Source of the DNA: Perognathus longimembris pacificus
Taxonomy: Eukaryota; Chordata; Mammalia; Rodentia; Heteromyidae
Direction of reading: 5' to 3'
NCBI RefSeq assembly: GCF_023159225.1
Contig: NC_063163.1
Location: 107,105,885-107,169,884, forward strand
Length of the DNA stretch: 64,000 bases
Positions 23,922-36,019 of this stretch are shown here, in pieces. The translations under genes and the position numbers were made by a program. The notes beneath the pieces were generated by a model that saw only the letters and a list, made by a program, of their open reading frames with translations, made no database searches and was not told the origin of the DNA. Position 1 is the first letter of the stretch, and every line of letters begins with the position of its first letter.

Positions 23922-25087
23922 GCCTCTCCCTCTGCCCTGAAACCCTCAACCCATCCTCCAGGCCTGGGGAGCCTCTCTACACCTATACCCAATCCTGTGA
24001 AAGGGTCTGTCTTCTCAGCTCATGGAGCACCCAAATCCAGGAAACTCCTAGGCCCTTCCTAGCTTCTTGCAAGCCCTCGGGCTTCAGGCATTTCATCTGG
24101 CACCCAGAGGGAAAGCAATGAGAAAGCAGGGCTCAGGACAGCAGAGCCTAGAGACCAATCATTCTAGAGTTTCGGCATGGTCAGTGGTGCGAGCTTTGCC
24201 CCATATCCGCCTATCCTCACAATCAGCAGGCTCAAGGTCCACAGAATTCCTCCAAAAAGATACCTCAAAACAACACTGGATACACTCTATGTCAGACTCC
24301 AACATATAAGGTCAAAGACCCATGCCTAGGATAGCCTTATTCCTTGCCCTTCTCAGTAAGCCGGGCCTGACCTCAAGTTATGAAAGCATGAACAGATCAC
24401 CAACTGTAGCCTGAGAGCAAGCACCACGCTCGGGGCCATTGCAAACCCAGTGCTTCCTAGGAACTCGGAATAAAAAATAAAAACACCTCAGAGAAACTGA
24501 GGGCTAAAGAGGCAGATTCTGAGAAAACCCAAACAGGTGGTCCTAAGGGCCTGTGGTCCACTATAAGGCAAGAGAGACCAGTAAGCCCCCCCCCCCCCAG
24601 TCACTCTGGCTGCCTCTGTTTCCTCTTGCTGAGAAGGAACTGAAGGAATGAGGAAAAGTCTGCACCCCTACTCTAGGGCACACCCAGCTTTGGCCAGCTT
24701 ACCTGGCCTTACTGGGCTGTCAGTCTAGCTGTTCCAGAAAGAGAACATTTTCTTCCCACTCTATTTGGACAGCTGCAGGGAGATTGATGATGACAAGAAA
24801 ACATCAGTTCACTGGGGTAGGAGTGTGTGTATGTGCAGAGAACAGGGCTTCAGGGAGTTGTGGTGAGAACCATAGATAGGAATTGGCTGAATGGAATGGA
24901 AGGGGCCTTAGGGCCAATCTGCTTGGGACAAGGAAGGTCTATGCTAGTTAAGCTTTCTTTTGAGCACTGCAAAGAGGGGTAGGTAGGATGCAGGCTGCCC
25001 TTGGGGGGAGGGGCCAGAAGCTCCAGGGCAAAGGAGGAAAATGATTCTCTTTGAATAGAATCTATTCAGTTTAAGAGTGGGGCTAAG

Positions 25088-25296
25088 GGGCTGGGGATAT
25101 AGCCTAGTGGCAAGAGTGCCTGCCTCGGATACACGAGGCCCTAGGTTCGATTCCCCAGCACCACATATACAGAAAACGGCCAGAAGCGGTGCTGTGGCTC
25201 AAGTGGCGGAGTGCTAGCCTTGAGCGGGAAGAAGCCAGGGACAGTGCTCAGGCCCTGAGTCCAAGGCCCAGGACTGGCCAAAAAAAAAAAAAAAAA
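25088..25296 (+). mobile_element. type A SINE, young subfamily, with 15-bp target duplication
   Basis: Nearly identical to the copy at 12914. AAGAGTGGGGCTAAG lies before it (25073-25087) and after its A-tail (25295-25309). Perfect duplications and low divergence mark a recent insertion. Confidence 0.95.
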
Positions 25297-26026
25297 GAGT
25301 GGGGCTAAGGGCCAGCCTGGTAGGCCCAGACCCAAAGACTATGGGGCCTTCCTCCAAGACAGGTGTCAAGGCCTACTCCTTAGTTGATCCAGCCCTGGTG
25401 GGCATGGCCCTAGAGAAGGAAGACAGCAGGAACAGGTGACAACCTAGGTACTAGAACCTACTCATTTTCACCCTGTGGAACCATGGTGGCTCACACTATG
25501 TACCAGGCCTTCACCTATCAGACCCCAAACCCATGCCTGGGACTTTGTGGTTCCGCACACCCATCTCTTCATAGAAACCTCTGGAGTCAGGAAAAAAAAA
25601 AAACCAAACAAAAAACAGAGACATTAAAGAAGATAAGGAAGCAGACCCTGAGATAACCCAGAAAGGGAGATTCCTCTCATTTAATGGCCTCTCACCAGTT
25701 CCCCTCTCCTCCTGAGTCACAGGGAACATCAGGGAAAATGAAGGAAACAGCAGCCAGGGATTCAGACACCAGCACCACATTCATGCAGAGTTCTATTAAA
25801 AACCACAGAAGCACCATCTTCTCTGCTTTAATCCTTACACTTCCTCAGAAGTTGCAATAAAAGAACAGCGTTCTCCCTCTGACCTGACCTTCTTGCTCCA
25901 AATAATTAGTGTGCTCTGGGAACTACAGAAGAATAACTTAAAGACACCTCTCTCGTGGAAAAAACAAACACTTAGGAAAATGACTCCTCTGTCTTCCAGG
26001 GAGTATGTAACAAAATTCATCCTTTT

Positions 26027-26240
26027 GGGAGCTGAGAATATGGCTTAGCAGTAGAGTGCTTGCCTAGCATGCATGAAGCCTTGGGTTCGATTCCTCAGCA
26101 CCACATAAGCAGAAAAAAAGTCAGAAGTGGTGCTGCGGCTCAAATGGTAGAGTGCTAGCCTTGAGCAAAAAGAAACCAAGGACAGTGCTCTGGTCCTGAG
26201 TTCACACCCCAGGACTGGCAAAAAAATACATACATACAAT
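26027..26240 (+). mobile_element. type A SINE
   Basis: GGGAGCTGAGAATATGGCTT start, CAGGACTGGCAAAAAAATAC end with ACAT repeats in the tail. Confidence 0.9.
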
Positions 26241-26315
26241 CCATTCTTTCTTTGCTAAGATGCCTGGACATCAGCCACCAAAGTTTAACAAGCAAATCAA
26301 TCTTAAAAGTCTTTG

Positions 26316-26518
26316 AGGAGGGCTAGGAATGTGACTTAGTGGTAGAGTGCTTACCTAACATGCATGAAGCCCTGGGTTCGATTCCTCAGTACCACATAAA
26401 CAGAAAAAGCTGAAAGCAGTGCTGTGGCTCAAGTGGTAGAGTGCTAGCCTTGAGCAAAAGAAGCTCAGGGACAGTGCCCAGGCTCTGGGTTCAAGCCCCA
26501 GAACTGGCAAAAGAAAAA
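26316..26518 (+). mobile_element. type A SINE
   Basis: AGGAGGGCTAGGAATGTGAC start, AGAACTGGCAAAAGAAAAAG end; right half with the AAGCTCAGGGACAGTGCCC variant. Confidence 0.9.
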
Positions 26519-26559
26519 GTCAAGGTCAATAGATAACAGTAAAACCACAAGAGTGATTA

Positions 26560-26792
26560 AATGTAATATACATAGGAACAATGATAAACACTTATCTCTG
26601 AGCTGAACCCCAACTTCTTGTTCACTATAAATAGCCAGGATATTAAAGCCCTTGGCACATCTGTTATCAGATGGTCCGCACCCATGTTTGGGTAGTATAC
26701 TATTTAATCTTTTGCTTTACTAATAAACTCTCTTGGTTTCTACTTTGATGTATCCTCAAATTCTTTTCTATGACAATATCAAGAATTCAGCA
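26560..26792 (+). mobile_element. possible LTR 3' portion (ERV1-like)
   Basis: The stretch includes TTTGCTTTACTAATAAACTC at 26713 and a downstream TTCTTTTCTATGACAATATC, resembling the poly(A)-signal and U5 region of gammaretrovirus-like LTRs. A type B SINE follows directly at about 26797. I see no clear upstream boundary and no target duplication. Moderate to low certainty. Confidence 0.35.
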
Positions 26793-26796
26793 TTCA

Positions 26797-27042
26797 ACCA
26801 GGCCCTAGTGGCTCACATCTGGAATCCCAGCTACCCAGTAGGCTGAGATCTGAGGATCATGGTTCAAAGCCAGGCCGGGCAGGAAAGTACATGAGACTCT
26901 TATCTCCGATTAACCACCAAAAAACTGGAATTGGAGCTGTGGCTCAAGTGGTTGAGTGATAGCCTTGAGCAAAAGAGCTGAGGGACAGTACCAAGACCCC
27001 TAAGTTCAAGCCCTATGACCAACCAAAAAAAAAAAAAAAAGG
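26797..27042 (+). mobile_element. type B SINE
   Basis: ACCAGGCCCTAGTGGCTCAC start, right half GAGTGATAGCCTTGAGCAAA, A-tail 27024-27041. Confidence 0.88.
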
Positions 27043-28383
27043 AAAAAGCAAATACACATTGAAAGGGCCAGGCAGCAGACTCCCCTTTTTGGAGGCCTCC
27101 TTGGAGCATCACCAGTGACCCATCCTGTAACACTCGCAGTCGTCCCATCCAGTGTCTCTTGGTCTCCATCTCCACCTCTTCCTACTGCCTACCCACCCCC
27201 ACCCACACCCCCACTCCTCTTACGTAAGTGGCCTGAGAACACACAGAGAGAGCTTTGTTGTCAAACTAAATCCATACGGAGCCGGAATCGGCCCAACGCA
27301 GCTGTTCCCCATTCCCTCTGCCTTGGCAGGGTTGAGACTCCAGGCAGGAAGCCCCTACATGCCTCCATTTGGGGAAACAGGGGACAAACACTGGCCCCAG
27401 GGCCCCTAGGCAGCTGAATGGGTGGCCAGGGATCAGTTACGGCAAGGAACCAGAACCAAGTCGTCCCAGTACAAAGCCAAGGTCACAAAGACTCCAGGCC
27501 AGGGACAGGCAACGCATGCTAGGCCCTGAGGAGGTGGGGGTACCCCATGTTCTGTCCACACACAGATGCGTGCCTGTGTACTCTTACACACATACAACCT
27601 GGGTAACATTCATTTGCATGCTTCAAGACACACAGGCACACACAAATACATGCATCAGCCCAAGCACAACAGGTGTGCTCACCTGGCAGGGGTCTGAGTG
27701 GAAACCTCTTCTCTGCCCTGGCCAGCTCCATCCATCCTAGCAGGTACCTCTGGGGAAAGAACTGGAGCTCTGGAAAGCGGAGGGCAGAGGTCATGGACGC
27801 TCTCTTTGCCGCCCTTCTTTGGAGACCCTCAGGTGGCGCAGAAGGATGAAATCCCGCCTACCTGCCCAAGAAGATGTCCAAAGAGGTTGGTGAGGGCTCA
27901 GGAAAAAGTCCTGAAGATCAAAGAATTGCATATTCTGGGCAGGGACTGTCTCTTCAGCCATCCAACTGCAGGTATGGCCACTTCCACTCAAAGATACCAG
28001 AGCTGCTGGCATGTGGGGTGCCTTTGGGCTCTCACTGAAGGCTCTCCTGAGCACCCCAGCTCTCTGGGGAATCCAGCCCAGACTCCCTAGGGACAACCTA
28101 AATGCTCAGGCCTGGTGGGGATGGGGGAGAGGAAGAAAAGGAGAAGAAAGAAGGGAGGAAATGAGACCAGAGAGAAGGGCAGTAAATGAGGAGAGAAGGG
28201 CCAATATTGTCCAAGAAGGCAACTTCCCATCTCCACCAACGCTTCTCTGCTCCTTGGGACACAGCCAGTCCTATCTAGACCAGTGCACTAGGTGTTAATC
28301 CACTGAGTCCTGGAGCCCATCATGCCCCTTCAACAACTCCGGACCTGGAGAACCAAACTGCTTAAAAGGAAAAACAAAAGTAT

Positions 28384-28510
28384 GAGCCAGGCATGGTGGC
28401 TCTCGCGCCTATAATCCTAACTACTCAAAAGACTGAGATCTGAGAATGGTGGTTCAAAGCCAGCCCTGGCAGGAAAGTCTGTAAGACTCTTATCTTCAAG
28501 AAACTACTCA
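28384..28510 (+). mobile_element. type B SINE, left portion (interrupted)
   Basis: GAGCCAGGCATGGTGGCTCT to AAACTACTCA at 28501-28510. The same element resumes at 28921 after a type A insertion. Confidence 0.88.
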
Positions 28511-28690
28511 AGTGAGCTGGCCTAGTGATAGAGGGCTTGCCTCGCATACATGAAGCCCCGGGTTCGATTCCTCAGCAGCACATATAGAGAAAAGGCCAGA
28601 AATGGTGCTGTGGCTCAAGTTGGCAGAGTGCTAACCTTGAGCAAAAAAGAAGCCAGGGACAGTGCTCAGGCCCAGGACTGGCAAAAACCA
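28511..28690 (+). mobile_element. type A SINE nested in type B, with GAAA tail
   Basis: AGTGAGCTGGCCTAGTGATA to CCAGGACTGGCAAAAACCAG. It is flanked by AAACTACTCA at 28501-28510 and 28921-28930, the target duplication. Its tail is the GAAA array that follows. Confidence 0.88.
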
Positions 28691-28920
<230 letters not shown>

Positions 28921-29050
28921 AAACTACTCAGAAAATGCTGGAAGTGGCACTGTGGTTCAAGTGATAGAGATCTAGCCTTGAGCAAAAGAAGCTCAGGGAC
29001 AGGGACAGTGCCCCAGGCTCTGAGTTCAAGCCCCAAGATCAGCAGAAAAA
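28921..29050 (+). mobile_element. type B SINE, right portion (resumed)
   Basis: Resumes with AAACTACTCAGAAAATGCTG and the right half ATCTAGCCTTGAGCAAAAG to GTTCAAGCCCCAAGATC. Confidence 0.85.
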
Positions 29051-29119
29051 AAGATGAGTTAGGGGGTCAGGGTGAACGAGGTCAAGGTTTAGCCCAACTG
29101 GGGAGTGGGCTGCTGCCTC

Positions 29120-29225
29120 CTAGCCAGGTGAGAGAAAGGCTCTGTGACCTTGAACAAGTTAGTAAATCTATGCCATCACTTTATCATTTGCAGAAAGAAA
29201 TATCAATGAAGTAGCTACTATATAA
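29120..29225 (+). mobile_element. MIR-like fragment
   Basis: GGCTCTGTGACCTTGAACAAGTTAGTAAATCTATGCC, followed by TTATCATTTGCAGAAAGAAA, matches the order of the MIR core region. Partial. Confidence 0.4.
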
Positions 29226-30145
29226 TTGCCACTAAGTGCTGAAGAATGGGACAATTTCAAGTCCTGCCCTATGGTGTGGTGCGTTAGTACCGATGTCCAC
29301 CTCTACTGTCCCTCCAAGGTTGAAAACGTTTGTTTCCTGTGCATCTCCAGCCTTTGTTGGCAGGGCAGATATTATTATCTGTATCTCAGGCACAGGTGTG
29401 CTGATTGAGAACTGATCAAGTTCAAGTCCTGCCTGAGGCTAGACAAATAAGAGCCGCCAAACTAACCTACTCTACTTTCCCTAGGCCCCCCAAAAAGATG
29501 CCTTTAGTCTCTGAGCCCCACCCAGGAATAACAGAAGCCCAGCCAGCATTTATAGAGTACCAGTTTCCAGGCAGTGAATGTTATCTGAAATGCTATCTCA
29601 TTAAGAAGTGTTAATTTCTTGAAGGAGTAAACAAAGCTAACAAAGGCAAGCTGGCTGAGAGTCTGCCTCCAGGGATGCAAATCTCCAGGTTCCCCAGCTC
29701 CCGGGAGAGCTCTGCTGGACCATCTGTCTCTGGTTCAGCTGTAGGGGACAGTGTTCCATTCTAGGCCCACTAGGCCCACAGTCTTCTCCCTATCACCGGA
29801 ATGGGACCTGTGCCAAATGGAGAAAGTTGGGAAGCACTCCCAGAGCAGATACCTGATATCATGTGAAGGACATTCCCAATGAACAAAGGCCGTTCGTTAT
29901 CAAAGATGCCCAATCCACGCGAGGGGATCGTGGGAGCAAAGTCAAGGGAGAAGTACATGTAACATGGTACCAAAAATAAAGAGAGAGAGAGAACATTCTT
30001 AGCAGACTCCAAGGAGGGTTTAGAGGGGGGGGGGGGAGCCAATAAAACCCTCTGATCCAATTTCAAAAAAAATTTAAATAGAAAGCAAATATGTAGAAAG
30101 ACTAAAAATGGAGAGGGTTTTTTTTTTTTTTTTGGTGGTGATGAG

Positions 30146-30146
<1 letters not shown>

Positions 30147-30181
<35 letters not shown>
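30147..30181 (+). repeat. (GT)n microsatellite
   Basis: About 17 GT units beside a poly-T run at 30118-30133. Confidence 0.95.
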
Positions 30182-30185
<4 letters not shown>

Positions 30186-30196
30186 ATGCACACACA

Positions 30197-30414
30197 TGCG
30201 CCCCAGGAGTAGGGACTGAACTCAGGGCCTAGGTGCTGTTCTTTAACTTTTTTTTTTTTTTGCTCCTGGCTGGCACTCTACCACTTGTTCAGCTTTTTGG
30301 TGATTAACTGGTGATAAGAGTTGCACAGACTTCCAACCTGGGTTGGCTTCAAACTACAGATCCTCAGATCTCAGCTTCCTATGTAGCTAGGATTATAAGC
30401 ATGAGCCAACGTGA
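30197..30414 (-). mobile_element. type B SINE
   Basis: Reversed; GCGCCCCAGGAGTAGGGACT, an inserted T-run at 30250-30261, GGTGATTAACTGGTGATAAG and TATGTAGCTAGGATTATAAG. Confidence 0.82.
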
Positions 30415-30844
30415 TGCTGTTGGGGTTGAAGGAAATGAACATGGCAGGTGGTGGGTATGGCTTTCTTGGGTTCCACATCACAAGAGCGCTAACACAGAAA
30501 GAACAAGTGATGCAAGGACCACAAGGTCACTAAAAGGGGTGGGTGGAAGGATAGGTACAGAAATGCCAGCTGAGGTGGGAGGGATGAGGCATGCTCTCTC
30601 TCTGTGGACCAGCTCCTACCCAATGCCACCTGGATTCCTGCCTGCCTCTTTGGTATCTGAATAAAGACCTGGGAAGTAGCAGCTCACACTGGGGCCAGGT
30701 TGGGGTCAGGCTCTTTTCTACCAAACAGCTCACCTGACAAAAGGAAAATTCTTTGTTTTCCCTTTGGCTCTCACCAAAGGAGGAAATGAGGCCAGGAGAA
30801 CAGAAAGACAAAGTTTGGAAACCCAAGCTACATTTTCCAGTCAT

Positions 30845-30935
30845 TCATAAAACAAATATTTAATGAGCACCTATTATTTGCTAGTCATCATTCAAGGCAA
30901 TGAGAAGAGAACAGGGGACAAGGCAGGCCAAGTTC
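30845..30935 (+). mobile_element. L2 3' fragment
   Basis: CATAAAACAAATATTTAATG with AGCACCTATTATTTGCTAGTC and ATTCAAGGCAATGAGAAGAGAACAG follow the L2 3'-end pattern. Confidence 0.55.
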
Positions 30936-31884
30936 CTAAAATCTCAAGAGGAGAAGGTCTGAAGTGTTCAGATCTATTCCACACCACCAACATGCTTCAC
31001 CTGATCAAGATCAAGGTCCTGGTCAAGGTCACCAGTATATGCTCCAAGATCCTCAATGACCATGAACAAGGGATTCGCTCCTTCCACATGCAGAATCCAG
31101 AGGATGGCCATCTTGAAGTCTTGCTACTATCTCTTCCCACCCACTGGGATTCTCCAGAAAAAGAATTAACCACATCTATGCGCTATTAGAATATACATAC
31201 TTTAAATCAAGGTGAAAGGTGAGCCTTCATCTTTCTGGTTCAGTGTTTATTCTCACAAGCCCAGAACTCCAAGGATCCTTCCTGTTCTGCTACAAACAGT
31301 CCCCAAATACGAGAAACCCATTGGCGTGGTCCCTACTTCTCTCCCCGCCAGAAGCCCCCCCCCTCCTGACAAGCACAACCTCAAAAGGACAGGGAGGGTT
31401 GTGGGTGTCCAGCATGTGCGAAGGGCAGAGGTGGCTCTTCCTGGATGGAGAATGGGGCCTTTAGGGGGGATTGAGACAGCCCAGAATGCACCATCACCTG
31501 CAAAGGTGTGCCTACCTGTGGAAATCTGGGGCAGCCACCTCGGCGGGTGCTCAGGCTGGGACCCCACAAGGGCCCCTCCCTACTCCACGTGTCCCTGTGG
31601 CAGCCATGTGGGCGGCCCAGGAACCACATTTCCAAAGGAATAGGAGCCGGCAGGAGGGGCAGATGGAAGCAATTACCGGCGGGAAAGCAGCGAGGTGGGG
31701 GGCTGGGAGGGGCCCTCAAGAAGGAGGGAAGCTAGGAGAGGGAGGCTGGAGGGAGGAGCAGACCACTGGCCTGGCCACTGGCCTGCCCTACAGAGGGCTG
31801 AGAAGCCCAGTGACTGGGATCAGGATTGCACCCAGGCGATGGGCAGGGCAAGATGTCGGTTCCGGGCAGCACAAAGAGGCCAGG

Positions 31885-32150
31885 GGTTGTGTTCCAACTT
31901 GGTCACTAACATACTGTGGCCCTGAGCAAACTCCTCACACCTTTGACTCAGAGCCTTTTTCTTCAGTGCTGGTTAACACAAGCTTGGGGGAGGGGGGGTA
32001 GGTATGGACAGAACAGGGCTGGAAAGTGCAGGTTTTAGAAACAGGCCCTGGTCAGCAGCTTATATGCATCATGACCTTGGCCATGTACTTTAATCTTCCT
32101 GCTTCAGTTTCTTCATTCTGGGAAGCACATATGAAGTGATGCAAATAAGA
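31885..32150 (+). mobile_element. two adjacent MIR-like fragments
   Basis: CAACTTGGTCACTAACATAC with GGCCCTGAGCAAACTCCTCA (31890-31965), and AGCTTATATGCATCATGACC with TTGGCCATGTACTTTAATCT (32055-32115), each resemble the MIR core. Both are heavily diverged. Confidence 0.4.
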
Positions 32151-32216
32151 TTTTTAATGTGTAAGACCAGGCTTTTAGAAAGTGTTTCAACCGTACATGG
32201 TAACTCTTGTTTTTTT

Positions 32217-32477
32217 GCTAAGCTTCCTTCCTTCCCTTATTTTCTTCCTCTCTCCCCTCCTTCTTTTCTTCCTCCTTCCCTCCACCCCTTCCTTCCATTC
32301 TTCTTTTCCTCCCTCCTACTCTCTCTAGCCTGCCTGCCTTCTTTCCTTCCTTCCTTCTTTCCTTCTTTCTTTCCTTCCTTCCTTCCTTTCTTCCTTCCTT
32401 CCTTCTTCCCTCGCTCCCTCCCTCCCTCCCTCCCTCCCTCCTCCCTTCCTTTCTTCCTTCCTTCGTTCCCCTACTCC
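32217..32477 (+). repeat. polypyrimidine tract, about 260 bp
   Basis: Almost uninterrupted C/T (CCTT, CTTT and CCCT units), grading from irregular to regular CCTTCCTT. Apparent Pro/Ser/Phe-rich frames here have no coding value. Confidence 0.9.
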
Positions 32478-32556
32478 TTTTGTGGAGCTGGGAATTGAAC
32501 CAGGGCTTCATACATGCCAGACAAGCACTTTCCCACGGAGCTATATCTTCACGCTC
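32478..32556 (-). mobile_element. ID-like left-half fragment
   Basis: TTTTGTGGAGCTGGGAATTG and AACCAGGGCTTCATACATGC to CACGGAGCTATAT are a reversed ID-like monomer beside the polypyrimidine tract. Confidence 0.7.
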
Positions 32557-34097
32557 TAAGTCCCTTTTCATTATGGCTTATTACACTGCAATGGGTAAGA
32601 AAATGCAGGGCAGACCATTGGCACAAGTGGCATTACTGCAATCCCTGCAGCGCCACCACACCCCAGAGGAGGTTTTGGGCCCAAAGCAGATATATAGCTA
32701 CATGCTGGCTTAGCACCCTTCTGCCTGCTCCCTGGACTTTCCCAGATTCTGGAGTCCCTAACCCCAGCATTGGCTTGAACTTAGGTGCAGGCAAGAGGAC
32801 AAACACTGTCCTTGTCCTCCAGCAGCTCCTAGGCTTCTGGCATCCCAGCTTTCCTCACATGTATGTCCCAGAAGGAAAACTGAGGGCCTAGCCAGACTGA
32901 CCCCTGGCCCCAGAAGAGCAGCAGACCCTCCCCTGTGTTGGGCCTAGAGCAGAACATAGGGCTTTGGAGTCTAGACAATCCCATTATCTCTCTGCAGGGG
33001 GACAGGCAGAGATGGCCTGTGTGGTGTGGCTACTGGCTCTCAGTTTCCCCGGCTCCAGGTGAGAGTAAAGACTCACACCTGGACACTCACACCCTTCTCT
33101 CTCTGAATGCAACAGGCTGAGGAGTGTGGATAGGGAGAGCACGAGGCCAGCAGCTCATTCCACATCAGTACTGAGGTCTGGGAAGGAACAGTCTGATGAC
33201 TCTAGTCACCCAAAGGAGCCAACCCTAACTACTCTGTCACCAAAACTAAAAGCTTCCAGTCAACAGCCAGGTCTTGAGAAAGAAGGTGGGTCCTAAGTGC
33301 CAGGGGACCCAGAAGCAGTAGCTAAGTTACCCACCAGCAGGAAGCAATACAATACATAGTGCCACGGGGCTGAGTCAGGGGAGGGAAGCAGGTACGGTGA
33401 GCTCAAGGGCCCAAGTCCTTAATACCGGCCCGGTCCTTCTATGTCCAAAGTCCATCTCCTGGACTCCCTATCTTGATTGCAATCTGTTGGCTTGGCCTTC
33501 AGACTTTATGGGAGCCTGGGGTCCCTATCCATCCCTCCACTTCACACACACAGGGGCCTGGAACCTGGGAGCATGTAACCATTAGGGGTAAGGTGGAGTG
33601 ATCCCTTGCCTACAACAGATGGTGCACACCTCAATCCGTGGTGTGAGAGGAGCTCTAGTTCCATTGGAAACTCTGGGAGCAGTGACTCTGAGGTGGTCAC
33701 CCTAGCAAGGGCAGATGCTAGCTAGCTCAGATGGCCACAGAGCAAGATGGTGCCAGAAATGAGGCTGGACTCTGTGCAACTCCTGGCCTGGAGGCAGGGA
33801 AGGGGATAGGGGAGGGAGGTTTGAACTTTCCAGGATTTACAGCAGTTCCAGAAAGGGGCAGACGCATGAGTCTACCCAAAAATCAAATGTGTCTGTAGGG
33901 GCCAAGACCGGCTGCTTCTTCAGAGTCAAGGGAAAGGGGTGAGTTGCTATTTCAGGGAAGGGAGTAAAGGAGGGAAGGAAAACCCAGAAGGTGCCAGGGG
34001 CTACTTCCACCTGGGAAGAGGAGCCCTGTTCAGCAGCAAAACCCACTTCCAAACTAAAGATGCTTTGTCAGCCCAAAGTCCAAGTAGGTAAGTAACA

Positions 34098-34185
34098 CTT
34101 TTTTTATCCTCTGGTGCTGAGATCAGTCCGAGAGCCTTGAACATGTTAGGCAAGCTCCCTACCAGTGAGCCACACTTCCAGATCC
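34098..34185 (-). mobile_element. ID-like monomer
   Basis: TTTTTTTATCCTCTGGTGCT, TTGAACATGTTAGGCAAGCT and AGTGAGCCACACTTCCAG. Confidence 0.7.
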
Positions 34186-34197
34186 CAAATTACTCTA

Positions 34198-34475
34198 TGT
34201 GTGTCTGTGTGAATGTCATGCACGCACTATTGGGACTTGAACTCCAGGCCTGGGTGCCGTCCCTTTGCTGTTCCCCTCAATGTTGGAGCTCTATCCTTGA
34301 GCCACAACTCTACTTCCTGGTGTTTGGTTGTTGTTTGTTTGTTTTGTTTGTTGTTTGGTGGTTAATTGGAGGCAATCATCTCATGGATTTGTCTGCCCCA
34401 GCTGGCTTCCAACCACAGATCTCAGCCTCCTGACCAGCTAGGATTACAGGCACGAGCTGTCGGCACTCAGCTCCT
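34198..34475 (-). mobile_element. type B SINE with TTTG insertion
   Basis: Reversed; GGGACTTGAACTCCAGGCCT, a TTTGTTTGTTTTG expansion near 34330-34360, GGTGGTTAATTGGAGGCAAT and CAGCTAGGATTACAGGCACG. Confidence 0.82.
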
Positions 34476-34750
34476 ACTTCATTTTTTCCTAATGTCTCCT
34501 ACCATCTGTGTCCTTCTCCTGGTCGCCTTAAGAGTCCAGAACCAACTCCTGGTTCTCCCTTGACTTCTTGGTGGAATCAAGGATTCCTGAGCAGCCTGAG
34601 ATCTCCCACCTGGTCCGCAGCAGGACAGGGCATAAAGGGTACTCTCAGAAGCACAGCAGGAAATAGGTCAGAGGAAGTTGGGCCACCTCAACTTGGGCAG
34701 ATGGCACTCCTAGACCAGCGCCCAGCAAAGTAAAAGAGCTCCACAGTTAC

Positions 34751-34955
34751 TTTTTTTTTTTTTTTTTTGCCAGTCCTGGGGCTTGGACTGAGGGTCTGAG
34801 CACTGTCCCTGGCTTCTTTTTGCTCAAGGCTAACACTCTACCACTTAAGCCACAGAGCCACTTCTGGCCGTTTTCTGTATATGAGAAATTGAACCCAGGG
34901 CTTCCTTCATGTAGGCGAGGCAAGCACTCTTGCCACTAGGCCATATCCCCAGCCC
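34751..34955 (-). mobile_element. type A SINE with 15-bp target duplication
   Basis: Reversed copy; CTCCACAGTTACTTT occurs at 34739-34753 and again at 34956-34970. End AGGCCATATCCCCAGCCC. Confidence 0.93.
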
Positions 34956-36019
34956 CTCCACAGTTACTTTCTCCACCCCAAGCAGTAGGGGCTATAGGTA
35001 TCTCTCTAGAAGGAGAAAGCGGCTCTAGAAGAGTAGAGGTGTGGGAGAAATATTTCCAGCAGCGAATAGCTCTTCCCCTTGAAAGCACTTTTCAAAGTAC
35101 TTAATACAGAGCAACTCATTTAAAAATCTCACAGGCAAATGCCAGAGCCTGGAGGAGCAGCATGGGAGGGTGGGGTCAGCAGGATGGGCCTTGCACAGTT
35201 AGCATGGGCTTGTGTCCCGGGTGGCAACGCGGCCTGCTAACAGGCCCATTCCCAAGGTTCCATAAAGTCTTGAACTTGGCTTCTACACCGCGCTTCCCTC
35301 CAGTAGTGCTCAGGACAGGCTGCTTGGGTGGTGGCCGTGGGGAAGGGGCCATCCTATAGGTGGCCATGAGGTCAGGCAGGGCACAGTTGTGCACCCGCAC
35401 ACCATCTACACCCCCAGATGTAATGCAGCAGTCCCTGAAGCAGGGTCCTGGAGACCCAGTCTGGGGAACAGAGAAAAGCAGCAACAGTAGATCAGGCCTC
35501 ACAAGGCAGACAAAACCTCCCCTAGTCCAAGGTTGGGAATGGAAAGGGGCTGTGCTGGCAGGCATACTGGCAGCCCTGGGCTGTCCAGAGGCCCCTGCCA
35601 ACGAGGGACACAGGAAGACACTCAGAGCAGACAGCTGAGCCCAAGGGCTTTGCCTCCAGTTCAAGCCCACCCTCTTCTTCCCACTGCCTACCACTCTGGC
35701 AAGCTGTGAGGCACGGTGGCCTAGGCCCCAAAGACCCCAATAATATGATCCTGATGCTAGGGGCATGGCCAGCCTCCAGCGGGCCACCCCACGGCGGGGA
35801 ACTGCTCAGCGACCTTGCAACTCCCACACACAGAGCCAGCAAAGCTTGTCACCTTCAGCCCGGCCCTCCCACGTGTCCCAGACTCGGGGGAGGGAGGAGG
35901 TGAGGGGCGGTGGGGAGAGTTGTGGGAGAAACCATGGCTCAGAGAATGCTTAGAGGTGTGGACACCTCTGCCGTGCAGATCCGGGGGGTAGAAACTTTAC
36001 CGAGAGGAGGAGTGTCCAG

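Noticed and set aside
29770..30195. A 141-codon minus-strand frame with a good splice donor (ATATCAG then GTATCTG).
   Set aside because: Part is a GT-repeat translation; the rest has no recognised family and no convincing acceptor. It could be an untranslated exon, but I cannot support that.
31212..32001. Overlapping plus- and minus-strand frames of 104-176 codons.
   Set aside because: They are mutually overlapping, with no family resemblance, in GC-rich intronic sequence.
35176..35787. A 203-codon minus-strand frame upstream of the CpG island.
   Set aside because: It has no recognised motif, unusual composition for a membrane or secreted protein, and open frames on the opposite strand. It looks like chance in GC-rich DNA.
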